Assembly (NCBI GenBank): GCA_958350755.1
Contig: CATWID010000075.1
Coordinates: 1 to 7,272, forward strand
DNA from: an uncultured Collinsella sp.
Lineage (GTDB): Bacteria; Actinomycetota; Coriobacteriia; Coriobacteriales; Coriobacteriaceae
Length of the DNA: 7,272 nucleotides
Direction of reading: 5' to 3'
A model generated the notes under the pieces. The model was not told the origin of the DNA, made no database searches, and was given only the letters and a program-made list of their open reading frames with translations. Shown piece after piece: positions 7,174 to 7,272 of this stretch (position 1 is the stretch's first letter; each line of letters opens with the position of its first letter). Made by a program: the position numbers and the translations under genes.

Positions 7174-7176
7174 TTG

Positions 7177-7206
7177 TTGACGCGCGCGTAACGACTCGTC
7201 TAATAT
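7177..7206 (+). promoter_or_regulatory. Promoter of tRNA-Ile
   Basis: TTGACG (7177-7182, 5 of 6 to the -35 consensus) and TAATAT (7201-7206, a fair -10) are separated by 18 bases. Transcription would begin near 7213, about 8 bases before the tRNA. The segment upstream of the -35 (7160-7176) is A/T-rich with an A6 run, resembling an UP element. The stretch between the -10 and the tRNA is G/C-rich, as in promoters under stringent control, but that regulation is inference. Confidence 0.75.
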
Positions 7207-7220
7207 ATCCCTTGCGCGAT

Positions 7221-7272
7221 GGACCTGTAGCTCAGTTGGTTAGAGCGTCCGGCTGATAACCGGGAGGTCACA
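7221..7272 (+). tRNA. tRNA-Ile(GAT), 5' part, truncated by the window end
   Basis: The sequence opens with the 5' acceptor strand GGACCTG (7221-7227), TA, then the D arm GCTC/GAGC (7230-7233 and 7243-7246) with the loop AGTTGGTTA. The anticodon arm is TCCGG/CCGGG (7248-7252 and 7260-7264, closing with one T-G pair) around the loop CTGATAA, giving anticodon GAT (7255-7257) for isoleucine. The T arm and 3' acceptor strand lie beyond the window. A tRNA-Ile shortly after gyrA, usually followed by tRNA-Ala, is a conserved arrangement in many Actinobacteria. Confidence 0.95.

Noticed and set aside
7012..7256. Small open frames on both strands across the gyrA-tRNA interval (for example 6995-7180, 7014-7256 +, 6956-7168 -)
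   Set aside because: They share the same short peptide because they read through the two palindrome arms. One runs into the tRNA gene, and none has a ribosome binding site or a recognisable domain.

Overview
This window is a chromosomal replication and DNA-topology locus, with all genes on the + strand: the 3' end of dnaN, then recF, a DUF721/DciA-family gene, gyrB, gyrA and the 5' part of tRNA-Ile(GAT). The order dnaN-recF-DUF721-gyrB-gyrA-tRNA-Ile is typical of the oriC side of actinobacterial chromosomes. G+C-rich third positions, the GyrB and GyrA sequences, and the absence of a DUF3566-type gene between gyrA and tRNA-Ile suggest a coriobacterium, with a Collinsella-like gut species as my best guess. 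That placement is inference from memory, not from a search.

Region 1 (1-2034): dnaN, recF and the DUF721 gene are tightly packed (9-nt gap, then a 14-nt overlap) and probably cotranscribed and translationally coupled. They end at a strong intrinsic terminator (2061-2090). Together they supply the sliding clamp, the gap-repair clamp-loader-like ATPase that hands over to RecA, and a probable replicative-helicase loader or partner.

Region 2 (2091-6996): gyrB and gyrA lie 11 nt apart. Each starts at GTG (Met-Ala) four bases after a near-perfect Shine-Dalgarno sequence, and the pair ends at a second strong terminator. Together they encode both subunits of DNA gyrase. GyrA is unusual: it has an acidic N-terminal extension of about 70 residues, an acidic C-terminal tail, and Ala at the position of E. 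coli Asp87 in the quinolone-binding region. GyrB has a charged insert in its Toprim region.

Region 3 (6997-7220): this stretch is non-coding and dominated by an imperfect palindrome of about 184 bp with 56-nt arms and its own central hairpin. The left arm begins in the T-tract of the gyrA terminator. The right arm ends in an A/T-rich stretch just upstream of a good sigma-70-type promoter for the tRNA gene. This is the least explained part of the window.

I see no phage, defence, CRISPR or biosynthetic system. Apart from the palindrome and the gyrase peculiarities, this is a conserved housekeeping region.
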